From assembly GCF_000182565.1 (NCBI RefSeq), contig NW_015971559.1, forward strand, positions 186,001 to 250,000: a DNA stretch of 64,000 bases. The letters run 5' to 3'. The notes beneath the pieces are model-generated. The model did no database searches. It worked only from the letters and a program-made list of their open reading frames with translations, and was not told the DNA's origin. The position numbers were made by a program, and so were the translations under genes. Below are positions 45,066 to 57,149 of the stretch, piece by piece. This stretch comes from Spizellomyces punctatus DAOM BR117. Its lineage: Eukaryota > Chytridiomycota > Chytridiomycetes > Spizellomycetales > Spizellomycetaceae. Within the stretch, counting starts at the first letter, position 1, and each line of letters opens with the position of its first letter.

Positions 45066-45971
45066 ATGACAGATTCAAATACCGCTTCTGGGACACCCAC
45101 TGGGACACCCACCGACGTACCACGTCCTCCCAACGATCCCTCACCTCCCGTTCGCACAAAAACCTACTTTAACCACCTCCTAACAGTCGCCAACAAGCTC
45201 GCCCCTTACCCCGTCCATAAATGCCATTTACACAACGTCCAACACTTTTTCGCATCCCCCCATCCAGACCCAGAGTCTACCCCAAAACATGTTCGAGAGA
45301 ACCCTTTTGACCGTATCGTATATTGCATAAACCCCAGTGCAAAAAAAGCTCAAGAACGTGCCCGACTTCGGACTGTATTGGGCGCTTCCCTTTTAACACA
45401 AAAGTATAATGACAAGCCCGCCAATATTCGTATGCTGTTTTCAAAAACACCGCAAGGTGCAGCAGCACGAGCGACGACTCGGGCGATACATCGGAAAATG
45501 TACGGAAAAGGCTTCTTTGGATTCTTAAAGAAAAAGGAAAAGACATGGATTGAATCTGGCGATCAGTTTGTGAGCCTTATCGAGAAATTTGGAGGTGGGA
45601 TAATGGATCGAGAGCCCAACACCACTGACAAGGAGAAAAACAAAAACTATGCGCCGCGGTCAGGTCCGGAATATACGTACACCCTCCTTCAAGATGGAAC
45701 ACTGCACTTTTCGCGAGCAGAGTCCCCCCTTTTGGATGTCGCATCAAAGCACTGCATTCATTCGTCTGTAGCAGAGGAGGTGGTGTATTCTGGAACGTTT
45801 AGATTAGAAGATCATGATGGGGAGAAGGTGCTGGTGATGGATAATGATTCCGGAACCTACGCACCGAGAACAGACCGAGGCGAGCTACAGCGATTAGAAG
45901 GACTTTTGCAATGGAATTTTAAAGGATTAAAAGTTGAAGCCAGAAAGTTTGTACCGCCAGGATTAGAATAG
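45066..45971 (+). CDS. Protein of unknown function with C-terminal folded domain
   Basis: A single exon; the ATG at 45066 (MTDSNTASG) is preferred over upstream in-frame ATGs because the CRE and TATA-like words lie just before it. About 300 residues. After a Pro/Thr-rich start, the segment KTYFNHLLTVANKLAPYPVHKCHLHN begins a folded part (shown here as two parts: KTYFNHLLTVANKL and APYPVHKCHLHN). A basic helical middle follows (AKKAQERARLRTVLGA, AIHRKMYGKGFFGFLKKK). The C-terminal domain has the strands YTYTLLQDGTLHFSR and EVVYSGTFRLEDHDG, the loop DNDSGTYAPR, and a closing helix/strand LLQWNFKGLKVEA. That last block reads like a conserved domain that I have the impression of seeing in other fungal and protist proteins, but I cannot name it. 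The gene ends 55 bp before the end of the convergent PHD/H15 gene. Confidence 0.75.
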   Translation: MTDSNTASGTPTGTPTDVPRPPNDPSPPVRTKTYFNHLLTVANKLAPYPVHKCHLHNVQHFFASPHPDPESTPKHVRENPFDRIVYCINPSAKKAQERARLRTVLGASLLTQKYNDKPANIRMLFSKTPQGAAARATTRAIHRKMYGKGFFGFLKKKEKTWIESGDQFVSLIEKFGGGIMDREPNTTDKEKNKNYAPRSGPEYTYTLLQDGTLHFSRAESPLLDVASKHCIHSSVAEEVVYSGTFRLEDHDGEKVLVMDNDSGTYAPRTDRGELQRLEGLLQWNFKGLKVEARKFVPPGLE

Positions 45972-46026
45972 ACAAACATGAAATATGATATAATGCTACA
46001 AACTACTCTCTTTACACAGCAAGATT

Positions 46027-49000
46027 TTACGACGTGGAATGCTCGGTACTACCCGCAGCAGCTATACTTGGACTACCGCCTTGGCTTCCTACCTGTTGCG
46101 ATTGGGAATGAGAGTGAGGCGCAGAAGGATAGGAGGAATGAGGGTTTAAACTTGCTCCTGCACCACTTAAAATGTCAAACCCTCTTGGTCCTAAAAATCC
46201 TGGGGAGCTGCCGTGCGGATAGGATTGCACACGATGTTGTGGTAAATGGTGGGGCTGCCGCATAAAATCATCAGCGGGATTCCGTGCGAGGACACTACCC
46301 GGAGTGGCACCAGCAGCAGCAGCAAGACCTGCTAGCGGATCATGTCTGTACCCTCTGTCAGCTAATCCCGGCATATGATGGAGCTGATGATGGGCTCCAT
46401 TCGCATTCAAGTCTCGCTGCCCATGATTCGCCGCTTGCTGGGATGCCAGCATGAGAAGATCAAATCCACTGTTGCGCTGTGCTTGCTGATTGGGTTCAGA
46501 TATTGGGCGTGGGAGCGGCAAATGTGTTCCCGGATAAGGAAGATGCGCTGCGTACGGTACGGTTGAAGACTCATGGTGAGAAAGATGCCTAATAGGATCC
46601 AGCGGAAGGTTCGGGTACGCCCCAAGTGCGGCCTGTGGAGCATGTGACGTATGGGCACGTTCGCCTGCTACATGCTGCCGTTGGTAGTCGCTTGGGTGCA
46701 TTATATGGGCTGCCCGTTGTGGTCCAGATGAAACCATGTTCAAAAATGGAGGGGTGTTGGTCGAAATCGGGGCCGATGGGGCGGCGTGTCCTGCAAAGGA
46801 CTGGCCTCTACCATCTGCATGCATTGTTTGCTCAGTAGTGCGGCTCGTCTGGGGAACTCCCTCACCCCCGAGTTCATCCCCTTCGGCCCGCCCTTCCTCA
46901 TCCTCGCCATCACCAACACTCTCATCACCCTCTCCCTTGAAATCAGTCCTTCTTCTGCGCCTCTTTCGGCCGTCTTCAGGGGGAACCCACTCTTCGTTCA
47001 CTTTGTAAACACCATTTCCTTCTTTAATCAGCCGTCCTCGATCCACCGCCTTCTTGAGCGCTTGGGAGGCAGACGGGCGGAAATGCTCAGGGAGTTCAGG
47101 AATATTTTCTTGCATCCAATGGAAGATAATTCGTGGTTTGGACCCGTGAGGATCTTTTAGTTCGCTGATGGCCAATGCAATCATATCTTCATAGCTTCCT
47201 AACGAACTGGACATTCGGCTTCTTTGCCTGCCTCCCACCGTTCCGGGAGTGGATACGCCGCCGAGTGTGGTAAATGAAGGGAACTCTGCTAAACTCGAAC
47301 CTGGCGTATCGTCTACCTCGCCACTGACGCGACGTGAGCTGGCTGCGGAATAATCATTGCCCTCTTGTTGCTGCACAACGACAATCGGGGCGGGAATTGT
47401 CCGTGGGCGTGCTGAGAACGCCAACAAATCACGTGCCTCCAAAAGCGTTGGTCGAGGCGTAACAAGATCGGCAATCTCAGAGTGTCGAACTGCAGCTTGG
47501 AATAGGGTGACCGCAAGCGTTTCATGCGGATGTTTCATCAGATAATGGTGCATCTACCATTTTAATTCATGTTGAGGGCGACTTTTAGCAAGAAATAATC
47601 AAATACCATGCTTACCTCGCTAAATCGGGTGTGACAAGAAGTGCACATCTTGCCGAGTAACACCTTCTGAACATCTTCCGGAACCTGTGGTGGGCATGGT
47701 CGTCGTGGATCAGCAGCAGCACCAAACCCGTTTGTGTCTTGACGAAAAGGCCCTCCTCTGTCGGTGCTCTGTGAGACATCCGTTTCTTCGATGGGTGGCG
47801 GATGACCTGCTTCCGGGTCTTCTCTTCCCATATCATGTTTCATCTCATTCTTCAACTCATTAACGTCGGCTACTGCGCTTCTTCGGTCCATGACTTTGGA
47901 GCAAACCAAACATCTATCTTCTTCATCTTGCACCGAAGCCATGATTAACCCTGGTCCATGTAAATGCGGAGCATCAACTGCTTTTCTTGGCTTACTGGGC
48001 CGTCCGACGCGTCGCTTAGTCTCGAGAGTAGGCATAAGAGGTTGCCCATTTGCCAATGTCATATTGCCGAACGGAATAGGTTCTGAAGCAATCTTGATGG
48101 CTTTTTCAGTTCCTTCGCAACTATGACAAAACCAATGCGCCGAGACATCTTCCGCCATCGTGTCCGGAACCGCAGGAGAATGGCAAAGTTGGTGATACGG
48201 GGTATCACATGCATCGCAGAGAACAATGCGGTTATGGAATGGTGAATCCCCCCCTGCACATATACTACAAAAGATGCCTCCTTCTGGCACAATCGACGTG
48301 ATGGGGACCATTTCCATTGGTGAACCGAGTGGAGGCGTTGGGGTGGCAGAAGGAGGAATGCTGTAAGCCCCGCGTCCGCGACCTCGACCTCGGCCCCTCC
48401 CACGGGGTCTACCCCTTCCACGTCCACGCACCACCACTCCATTCTCGTCCGGCATCTGCGCGGCTGTGCGTCTTGGTTTGTCTGACGCAGCATTTTGTTC
48501 AGCATATATAAGAGCACCCAGATCAGCAATAGTAACCTACATATTGTCGGTTTCATATTCGCCTCAAATATTCTTGGTCTAACCACTTTCCTTCCACTTC
48601 GCGATATTCCTACAACAGGATCACTGTTTTCCTCTTCAGAAAATGACTCGTCGTCGTCTGATTCAGATTTTCGACGCCGTTTGACAACTTTTCCGGAACC
48701 TGGAGATGGTATACTGATGCGCTCAGGCTCCTCTTCGTACTGGTTATCCGAGTCATGATCGCTTGGCTCATAGTCGTCAGAAATCTACGGGCAAACATAT
48801 TGTCATGACCGATGGCAGCAATGATATTTGGGCTGGCGATGTACCTCTTCGCCTGCCTCACTCCCATTCTCAGCTATCGATCGCTTCCTTTTGGATCTAG
48901 AACCTTTACAGATTTTGGGTGTCAGAAAATATTGAAATACTGTAAGGATGGAGGAGCGTAATGCACGGAAGGTACCTTCTGTTCCTCCAGGCGACGTGGC

Positions 49001-49385
49001 CCGTGACACATCAGCCGACGAAGTTGTTAAGGAATCCCCTGCCAGAGGTCCCAAGCGTGATTGCTGTCGCTGAGGTGACGTTGGATCGTCCTCCATCTCA
49101 AAATCGCCATCATCCTCGTCATTCTATTAGATTACTTCAGATCACATTCCCGGGAAATAAACAGCGTTTGGTGCCTACCCATTGGTCTCCGCTGCCATTT
49201 TCTCGTCTCTCATTAGTCTTTCCCCTCGAATCCTGCTGTGGTAAGAGGGCTGCGAGACGCTGTTGTGGTGTAGGCCCAGGTGCCATATCTTCAACATCAG
49301 AGATTTCTTGCATTTCCGTCTGGTGTGATGTCTCATGTTCTCCCAGGAATGTCCCAGGATTGTATGGTTGCTGTATTGACTCCAT
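46027..49385 (-). CDS. Chromatin protein with PHD finger and linker-histone (H15) winged helix
   Basis: Several exons join in frame from MESIQQPYN (49385). The N-terminal third is acidic/Ser-rich with basic islands (SRSKRKRS, VVKRRRKSES) and an ISRSGRK motif. An AT-hook-like RGRGRGRPRGRGRGRG run precedes a PHD finger with the C4-H-C3 ligands in ICSICAGG, IVLCDACDTPYHQLCH and HWFCHSCEG. After a CxxC pair (CLVCSKV) and CTSCHTRFSE, the last exon has an H15 winged-helix domain: SYEDMIALAISELKDPHGS, KPRIIFHWMQENIPEL, ASQALKKAVDRGRLIKEG and NGVYKVN. A KRRRRR nuclear signal and a long Gln/His/Pro-rich tail follow. The PHD finger is expected to read histone H3, the H15 fold to bind nucleosomal DNA. 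The combination resembles the reader half of KAT6-type acetyltransferases without the MYST catalytic domain. Exact 5' exon borders are less certain. Confidence 0.8.
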
Positions 49386-49929
49386 CCCGAAATATCGTCT
49401 TACGGGCTGGATTTCAGAGCATCAACACCTTGATGATCGGTTCGAGTGATCTTGCGAATACAAATATGCAGGCTTGAATTCAATCGTCACAATACGGAAC
49501 ACCCTTTGAATTTCCGGTGTCGTCAAATCACCCAAATATCCCCTAACACATAAGAAATAGACGTTTAAAACAAGACAGGAATGGTGACCTCGTCGTCCGC
49601 CCGATCGAAAAAAAAAGGTGAGATGGCCTAAAGCTTGTTGGTCAATAGTTCAACTATAACTGCGAAAGGGGTCTCAAAAGGTTTAGCAGCCTTTGATGGC
49701 ACAGCATGGGCTGTGCCACTCTTCACGTGCCATTGTCCGAAAGTCAATCTGCACGCCGAAAAGCCAGGAAAACGAACGGCCCGTCGAGGAATCCATCTTG
49801 CGCCTATCGTTAACCTTTGCACGTAAGTCTCTCCATGCCAGTTTACACCATTTGCAGTCGTTGTTGTGTGCTAATATTGTGTTCTAACGTATCTTAAATG
49901 TGCAGAACAGTACATATAACTCAGCAGAA
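49386..49929. other. Divergent promoter region
   Basis: Between the PHD/H15 gene (-) and NTF2 (+). No distinct element is recognised. Confidence 0.45.
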
Positions 49930-50562
49930 ATGGCAGACCCAAACGTTGTGGCAAGACAGTTTGTTGATTACTACTACCAGACCTTTGACACAAACCGAGG
50001 GAATTTGACTGGTCTTTACGTGAGTGCCATATTGTCATTGTTTTCTAGGATATGTCGCTTATTGCAATGACAACCGTGTAGAGAGATATGTCCATGTTGA
50101 CATTTGAGGGCCAACAATTCGCAGGAGCCAAGAACATTGTTGAGAAGCTTACCGTACGTAGGGGACATGGGAGCGGCTACGAAAGTTGATCCACTTTTAA
50201 TGATTGCTTTTGATCATTAATAGGGCCTTCCATTCCAACGCGTCGTCCACAAAGTCTCGACTTGTGACGCACAACCTGGAGGTCCCCAACAAAGCATCTT
50301 GGTGACTGTCACTGGACAATTGCTTGTGAGTGTGTCCCCTAGTTTCTACTAATATTTCAACCAATTTCTAATTTTGATATCTCTAGATTGATGAGGAAAC
50401 ACAGCCACAGTTCTTTTCTCAAACATTCCACTTGTACCCTGAAGGGAACAGCTTCTTTGTGTACAACGGTATGTTGAACCGCATTCTAATTTATCGATAC
50501 GAGAATGGTCTTCTAATGTGTCTTTGGCTGCAGATGTGTTCCGTCTCGTCTTGGGAATGTAA
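49930..50562 (+). CDS. NTF2: Nuclear transport factor 2
   Basis: Five exons (49930-50019, 50082-50153, 50224-50325, 50387-50468, 50534-50562) join into 124 residues, the exact size of the family. It imports Ran-GDP into the nucleus by binding Ran and FxFG nucleoporins as a homodimer. Visible landmarks are VARQFVDYYYQTFD, NLTGLYRDMSMLTFEG, GAKNIVEKLTGLPFQ, the KVSTCDAQPGG turn that leads to the Ran-binding acidic residues, ILVTVTGQLLIDEE, and the closing FSQTFHLYPEG ... NDVFRLVLG. All canonical donors (GTGAGT, GTACGT, GTATGT) and TAG/CAG acceptors. Nothing odd. Confidence 0.96.
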
Positions 50563-51355
50563 AAACGACCCAATACTGGACACAGATTCTAATATACATT
50601 CTACTGCCTGCTACTCGCGTACTTTGGCTATATTTGGCTGAATTGGAAAGAGGATGTGTATTTGACCCATTACAGATCCTGTGTTCACCGCGAATCGTCA
50701 CGAAGTCTGGCATAGTTCAATGCCCACAGTTACCCACTTCATCTCTCATTTGTGATTTCTTACCTGCAATTATCTTGCCATGGGAACAAACGTGCATAAT
50801 TGTCCGCACATTTGTTCTATCAGCTGTGGAGTGCGCTGTGTCCATCGGACAGTGTTCGAGATCGAAACCGTTAAAATTATTTCGAAAAGGTTGACACCCC
50901 CTTGCAGTTTGGACGAACCTTACTTGAACCATGTACCAGCATGCACTGTGATATCATGGTTTGACTAGTGCATGCTTAACTATGTCTCCAACCAAGGGTC
51001 TTATTTGTCATTGGTTTGATGCAAAGAACAAGGGGCAGATACCAAAGATCCTACCAGTTCCAATGCTGCGTCAGCGATCGACTCCACGTGACTCATCCGT
51101 CGTCGCTTGACAGGGACCTTTCCTCGCTGGCGACTGATCTCTCATTTGTTGATAAGACCAAGGAAATCTATCTCAAACTGCATTCTCTTAGCGGGTCTGG
51201 ATGCCTTCCACTCTCGCGACACTCATGGGTTCTGGGTCTTGCATATGATGCTCCCGACTGCCGCGTGGTGCGATTCAAAGCAAAGCGCACTTTAGTGTCA
51301 CTCCACTCTTGTGCTTCACCTTTACCTTAATATGTCGGCGTCTACACTTTAAAAC
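50563..51355. other. Intergenic region
   Basis: 3' flank of NTF2 and 5' flank of the CECR2-like gene. Only short frames without domains are present. Confidence 0.45.
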
Positions 51356-54300
51356 ATGCACGACGTGACGTTTTTAAAGAGGACACCACGATCAGTCCCA
51401 AAAACTGAGGTGTGGGTGGATATCGTCTCAACCAGGTCGACGCCCGGCCCATTTACTCCAGCCCGTACCAGTGCGAGAACACGAGCACATACCACAGTTC
51501 ACACAAGCCGAACGAGACTATTTGGCAGTCATGCAAGAGGGAAACGCAAACTACTTGGAGCTGGCAACTGCTCGGAGCCTGAAACACCCGCATTCACATC
51601 CGAGGCTCTTCGTCTGTTCAAGATCGCCCAGAAGAAAGTCTCGTCGAACGTTAAAGAACAGTTTGACGTAGATGCTTATTCTCCTCGAAATGCAAGAACC
51701 CCTAGAAAACCTGCACAAGTGATCCACGAACCCCTCTTCGTACCTCCGAGCTCTCTAGATCACAACAAGCTACCTGGTGTGTGGCCGCAAACAAATATGG
51801 TTGCTTTGTGTGCTAATTGTCTTGCATCATAATTGCAGTATCATCTTCGCCTGACGCTATTCAATTTATATTGTTTTGCTACACCTTTGCTGATTTCTTG
51901 GGGTGGCGAAAGCTCGATATCCACGTAGGCCCTGAGGTTGTTATTAGCCGGAAATGGATGTTGAGTCCATTTACGTATGTCATCTATAGCTGCTTGAGGA
52001 AGAACTTGTCAAGGGTGACAGTCTGTACATAATCGAAATTATTATCAAGTTGTTGCGCAAAGTAGGACACTCTACGGATAATATAATGTAAGTAATAGAG
52101 AACATCCGTGTATACCGAGAAGGTCTTAATATGAATGACTTTAGGCTTTCAAACTGGGAAGAAACTCTTCGATTCCACACGTCAGTGCGACGGCAGAGTG
52201 ATTTGTGGCCGCGGGATGTCACTTTCGCACTGCTTGACGTACCTGCACGGGTTAGTTTAATGTTTATTTTGACATTCAATTGCTAGCAAAGCGTTTATTT
52301 GTCGGTGTCCTAGCTTCGCCTTCTCCGAGAGTTGTGCGACTGGGTTTTGGAAAAGCAAAAGAAACACCTTGGAATGAGGCCGCACAGAATGGTAGGTGCT
52401 CGAGTTTCGGTTTATTTGTAAGGGGTAAGAGCATACTGATCATCTCTTTCGAGTAGCGTTTTCTACCTGTTGCGGTGGATGACGTAGCGATGCAGCAGAG
52501 GCGCTACGTATATTGGCATTTTGGAATTGGGGCATTAAATCAGCGGCTTTATTGCCAAGTGCTGAGTTGGCGACAGATTGGTGAAGCGTCGTCGCCACCA
52601 GAGGAGGGAGAGAACGAATCTTTAGACGTCCTGGAGCTGTCAAATCCCGGCGTCCTTCACGTGGTAAGGTCCATAAGGGTTTATAAAAGTCTCTTCCTTA
52701 TCTCTTATGCTTCTCCACCGTGCAATGCAAGGTAGCCTCGACCCCCGAATCGTGGGCGATGTTTCTAAAGAAAGTGAAAGGTAGTCGGGTTCCTGCGCAT
52801 AAACTTTTGCGAGCACAGTTCACCTCTCTCGCACGCCGAAAGGTATGGAACAATTCTTTCCCAAGCGCAAATGGTCTGCTAATGTCCTTATTTTTTGAAG
52901 GCCGCTGTAGAGGCGAGCAGCGAAGTGACGAACAAAGACGAAGAACACATCAGTGTGGATGGTTTAGCAGCGGTAAGGATTGCCGCTGATGGAACCGACG
53001 GCTTGGAAACTGCTCCTACTCTATATTGACAATCGTATGCGGTAGGAACTACTGCATGACCAAGAAATCATGGTGGAAAAGAAGCGAAAGGCTGAGGAAG
53101 GAGAGGAAGAACGAATTCGCAGATTAGAACGACTACGAGCAGCACGAGAAGCTGCACGGCAACCTACTCCAGAGAAGAAAGCGTCCACAGAGGCGTCACA
53201 TAATGTAGAACGACGAAGGACGAGGTTGGCAAAGGTACGTTCCCATGCATATGCAAATCGACTGGTGCATGCCTTTAAGTGAAAAAACGACAAAAAGAGT
53301 GCCAAAGAAGCAGCGCCAGCACAACCGATTGTTTCTAAAACTACAGCGTGTGACGAGCAATTGCGAATACGAAAGACACTAGCTAGGAAGGTATGAATCG
53401 AAGTCGGAACCTCCGAATTGGCACTCCAAGGACCTTAATGCTTTCATGTCGTTTTAGCAATATGAGCTTTTCACTGACGTGGACAAACATACCAAGAGCG
53501 AAGAATATCGGAGTATGATCGCCGAAGGGACGCATATCCCACTGTGGCACATTTTGACAAACATACTGTGTGACCTATCCATTTGGGATGTTTCACTCAA
53601 GCCACGGCTTTGGGTGCGGAATCTCTATGGTCTGCAGTACGATCCAGATCTAGAAAAACGAGGTATGCGAGATATCTTTGCAAACACTTGGCGCGCACAC
53701 CATAATCTTTTTGTTCTGTTATGGTAGAAATGGACTTTATCGTCAAAAATGCGTGCAAACATCTCGTAGATGGGTTGAAACGACATCCATCTCACGAACC
53801 ATTCTTCGAACCGATAGACCCTGCTCAAGTGCCTGGTTACGACGAGGTTATCCGATACCCCATGGATCTCAAAACGGTACGCCTTTTGCCTTTGCTATGC
53901 AGAGAATGATTGAATTTGCCGGAAAGTGTGATTAATGTGCTCGTGACAGGTTTATGTCAAGGTCATGGTGGACGAGTATCGGGCCTTTTCTGAATTCGTG
54001 GCCGACATACTTACCATATTCCGCAATTGTCGAATTTTCAATGAATCAACTTCTCCTATCGTGTACGAATGCTTGCAACTGGAGCTACGCTATGTGGAAT
54101 TGTGCTGTTGTTTGGGAATGGTCATCGGCCATTCAGGTGAAGGGCTGGACTGGGATGATCCATTCCTGTTGTTTGAGAGAAATCGGCAGGCGAAGACGCC
54201 CTTTCCAAAAGGAAAGCGACCCAGGAAGCCAAAGAATGTGAAGACGGATGCATCATATACCTCATCACACGATGCTGAAGCGCCTGCACCGGCCAAACGT

Positions 54301-55876
54301 GGGCGCAAGAAAAAGAAGTTGGATGTACCTAAGGCTCCAAATGGATTCGCGATCGACCCTCTGTTCGGGATGGGGATAGAGATGCCACATTTCGACATTG
54401 GGGATAATTTTTTGCTTCTTAATCAAGGTATCCTGGGGTCCGCCCCAGGCCTAGGTTCGTACGAAAATATGTTGCCCAACGCACCTCCTGGTATACACGA
54501 AACCGTGTCTACGATGAGTGGAGTTTCACCAAGCTTTGCCGCAGTCACTGCTTTTGAGGGCTATGAACTCACGAGCTCCGTTGAACCAACAGCCATTCCT
54601 GTGTGGACCGACGTACCAAGCGAGATTGGTCCCGCCTGTTCAGCAACTCAGATTCCAATATACCCTAATTTTGGGGCCATGCTTGAGGATACGGGGGCCA
54701 CTACACAGGAATTCGAAGTTCATGACACCCCGTTCGCGTTTGGGGATGTTTATCAGGTTAATGAAGGTAGGCAAGCCTCTGTCTGTCAGCGCTGGGAAGA
54801 GACATGATATTGACATGTTTCCAACAGCACTTGGGCTTAACATGACGTACGTAAATGCGATTTCGGATAAGGAGAGCGACAAGGAACCCTGCCTGGAGGA
54901 GAACATAACATCAAGCATGCGCATACAGGAAATACTATCAACATTCGACAATGATGTACAAGTGCCCAATGCTGATGGTCTTGCCATGAGACCTGGAAGT
55001 CCGATGCCGGAGAAGATCGTTGATAAAGAGCCTGGCGTGGATGAGAGCGCAACAACATCATCCAATAGCATACAAGAAATTCCATCGACATACGGTGAAG
55101 ATATAGGAGATTCAACTGCTCTTGGGCTTACAATAGGACAAGAAAACGCGATCCCAGAGAAGAAGGAGGCCTACAACCCACCTGTTATGGATGACAGCGC
55201 ACAGTCGGGGATACAAGAAATGGCATCAACAATCATGGAAGATGTACACATTTCAGAAGGCCTTGGCTTAACGGTAGCGCAAGGAAGCGCGATCGCAGAA
55301 AAGGAGATTGATCAAGAACTTGTTATGGACGAGAGCACAAAATCGGGCACTAGCATACAAGAAATGCCATCAACAATCGTGGACGATGTGCACGACGTGC
55401 AGGCTTCAGAAACTCTTGGCCTAATTTCTTGCGCCGTCACCGAAAACGAGAGCGATCAAGAACTTGTTATGGACGAGAGCACAAAATCGGGCACTAGCAT
55501 ACCAGAAATGCCATCAACAATCGTGGACGATGTGCACGCTCCAGAAGCTCTTGACCCAACGATGGCACAAGGAAGCGCGATGCCAGAGAACGAGACCAAT
55601 CAAGAACCTGACCAGGATGAAGATGGAGAGGAAGCAAATTCTGGCACTCGGATGGACATCCCACTGGAAATGTCATCTATATCGGATGAAGTCAGACATC
55701 CTGACGGTCTGCAAGGTAATGCATCCAATGATGGAAAAAGCAGCTGGACTGCGACCTGTTCATCCGTTATGGATGTTGCATCTTTAGTTCTTGTGGAAAC
55801 TGCAGAGGTGGATGATCAAGTTGGTGTGGGCCGAAGAAGGAGTCTCGAGAATGCTGGGTTGAGAGTAGACCGATAA
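51356..55876 (+). CDS. CECR2-like ISWI-remodeller subunit: DDT, WHIM and bromodomain
   Basis: A long multi-exon gene. The first exon (start MHDVTFLKR) encodes a basic disordered arm and the helix EALRLFKIAQKK. A DDT domain follows: DAIQFILFCYTFADFLGW and, after a 64-nt intron, LLEEELVKGDSLYIIEIIIK. A WHIM-type segment comes next (PRDVTFALLDVPARLRLLREL, CDWVLEKQ, then RRYVYWHFGIGALNQRLY). A short coiled coil (KKRKAEEGEEERIRRLERL) leads to a bromodomain with FFEPIDPAQVPGYDEVIRYP, MDLKTV and FRNCRIFNESTSP, where the Asn of RIFNES is the acetyl-lysine contact. Then come a KRGRKKKKL nuclear signal and an acidic repetitive tail. DDT plus WHIM binds the ISWI ATPase, the bromodomain reads acetylated histone tails. 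This matches CECR2 (CERF complex) and related BAZ proteins, without the PHD finger of BAZ. The 5' start and some small exons are provisional. Confidence 0.82.
54850..55715 (+). repeat. Six degenerate acidic coding repeats in the CECR2-like tail
   Basis: Units of about 46-48 codons share the frame A(I/M)xEKExDxE..., a DES core, SIQEMPSTIxxDV and LGLTxxQG. Units 4 and 5 (about 55280-55560) are nearly identical at DNA level, the others much diverged. Confidence 0.75.
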
Positions 55877-56111
55877 AGATGAGCACTTGGCATTTTTTAT
55901 AATAAGGAGAGGCCGTCAGTTACTGAGTTGCTTATATTGGGTGCCGTTTTGAAGAATCTTTCTTCGTCTTTCTAAAATTCATTTGTAGTAAATTTCCTGA
56001 TACGGGAGTAGGGATATGCCCTATCGCTCCCAATAGTATGTGTTTACCAAAAGTATATAAAAATACGGCTGAGGATAGAGGGAAAAAAAATAAACCGTGG
56101 CTACGTATCAG

Positions 56112-56184
56112 CACCCCCGGCGGGACTCGAACCCGCAATCTTTGGATTAGAAGTCCAACGTGATCTCCATTACACTACGGGGGT
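56112..56184 (-). tRNA. tRNA-Arg(TCT)
   Basis: On the minus strand the 7-bp acceptor stem ACCCCCG pairs with CGGGGGT. The anticodon stem TTGGA/TCCAA encloses loop CTTCTAA with anticodon TCT. The T arm GCGGG-TTCGAGT-CCCGC is perfect. The D arm is GTGTAATGGAGATCAC with a short stem. There is no intron. The discriminator base is G. Decodes AGA. Confidence 0.95.
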
Positions 56185-57149
56185 GGTCGAAATATTAGCT
56201 GACCATGTATCTTATAAAGATATCCTGACTCACTTGATTTGCCATAAATGTTTTAATGCACGTTGCTCGAACTATAATGTATTTAGGTAGTAGACATCCT
56301 GCTTTCACTGAAGCATATTTCAGCTTACTACAGCTACCTGCAAATTCTTCAAAATTCTTCAAACATTAAAATACGTGATGGTAATACCCGATTCCCTCAA
56401 TATCCACCATTGACTTTGTAGTACGACATGGAGGTGTCAACTAGATGACCAAAGTCAATCCTCTCCACACACAAAAGATCCTGCAGATGTCCGACCCAAT
56501 GCTAGATTTGCATATGGATGTGTCGTACTTGGCAGAGTAAGATTCATCGTTGGATTGTGCCGGTTGAAGTTACATGAGGAATCACTTTTTGTTGCACATG
56601 CTTCCTCAGAGTACGTCCACGTCGTGCTTGTCACCTCACGGCCATGCCGCCCGTAGTTTGTACCAGATTTGCAGTCATTTCAGATATATTCTGGTAGTTT
56701 GGGCACAGATTTCGAAAAGAAATCTTGCCATTCGACAAGGATGTGAAGTAAACAAAGACCAAGAGGAGCTGAAGTGCACCCGGGCGTTTCCTCCCCTTTT
56801 TCATGTTTTCTCTACATCTGAACGCTTTTCACCTGTATCATCCGAGGCAAATGAGCCATTTACAAGGAACATCAAATCCATAAACCTCTTTTTGCCCAAC
56901 CCTTTTCTGATCTTCGTCTGCGTTCAGCCCGCAAGGCCGTGCAAAGGAAAAATTGTGGCACAAAACCTTCGTGATTTCGTAAGCAGGGCTATCACATGGG
57001 CTAAGCACGAGCACCCCGCCGATCAACCCCCCTGTCGGTTTTCGTTTATACCGGGCGTACTTTAACCACCGCCGATAGTGGCGATCTCTTTCCAGCCGAG
57101 CTTTTCCTCTAGTATTCACAGTGTAGGCCCATGCTTTCCCGGCTCAAGC
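56185..57149. other. Intergenic region
   Basis: 5' flank of the tRNA and of the CorA gene. A 163-codon frame at 56574-57065 has no recognisable domain and is probably untranslated leader or chance. Confidence 0.45.

Noticed and set aside
48880-48960. A further AAG acceptor in the PHD/H15 gene
   Set aside because: A nearby CAG acceptor also keeps the frame, so this site is not decisive and was left out of the AAG count.
51471-51671. Alternative frame of the first CECR2-like exon (reads EHEHIPQFTQAERDYL)
   Set aside because: It looks protein-like, but only the other frame joins correctly through the next intron to the DDT domain. Kept as a chance frame.
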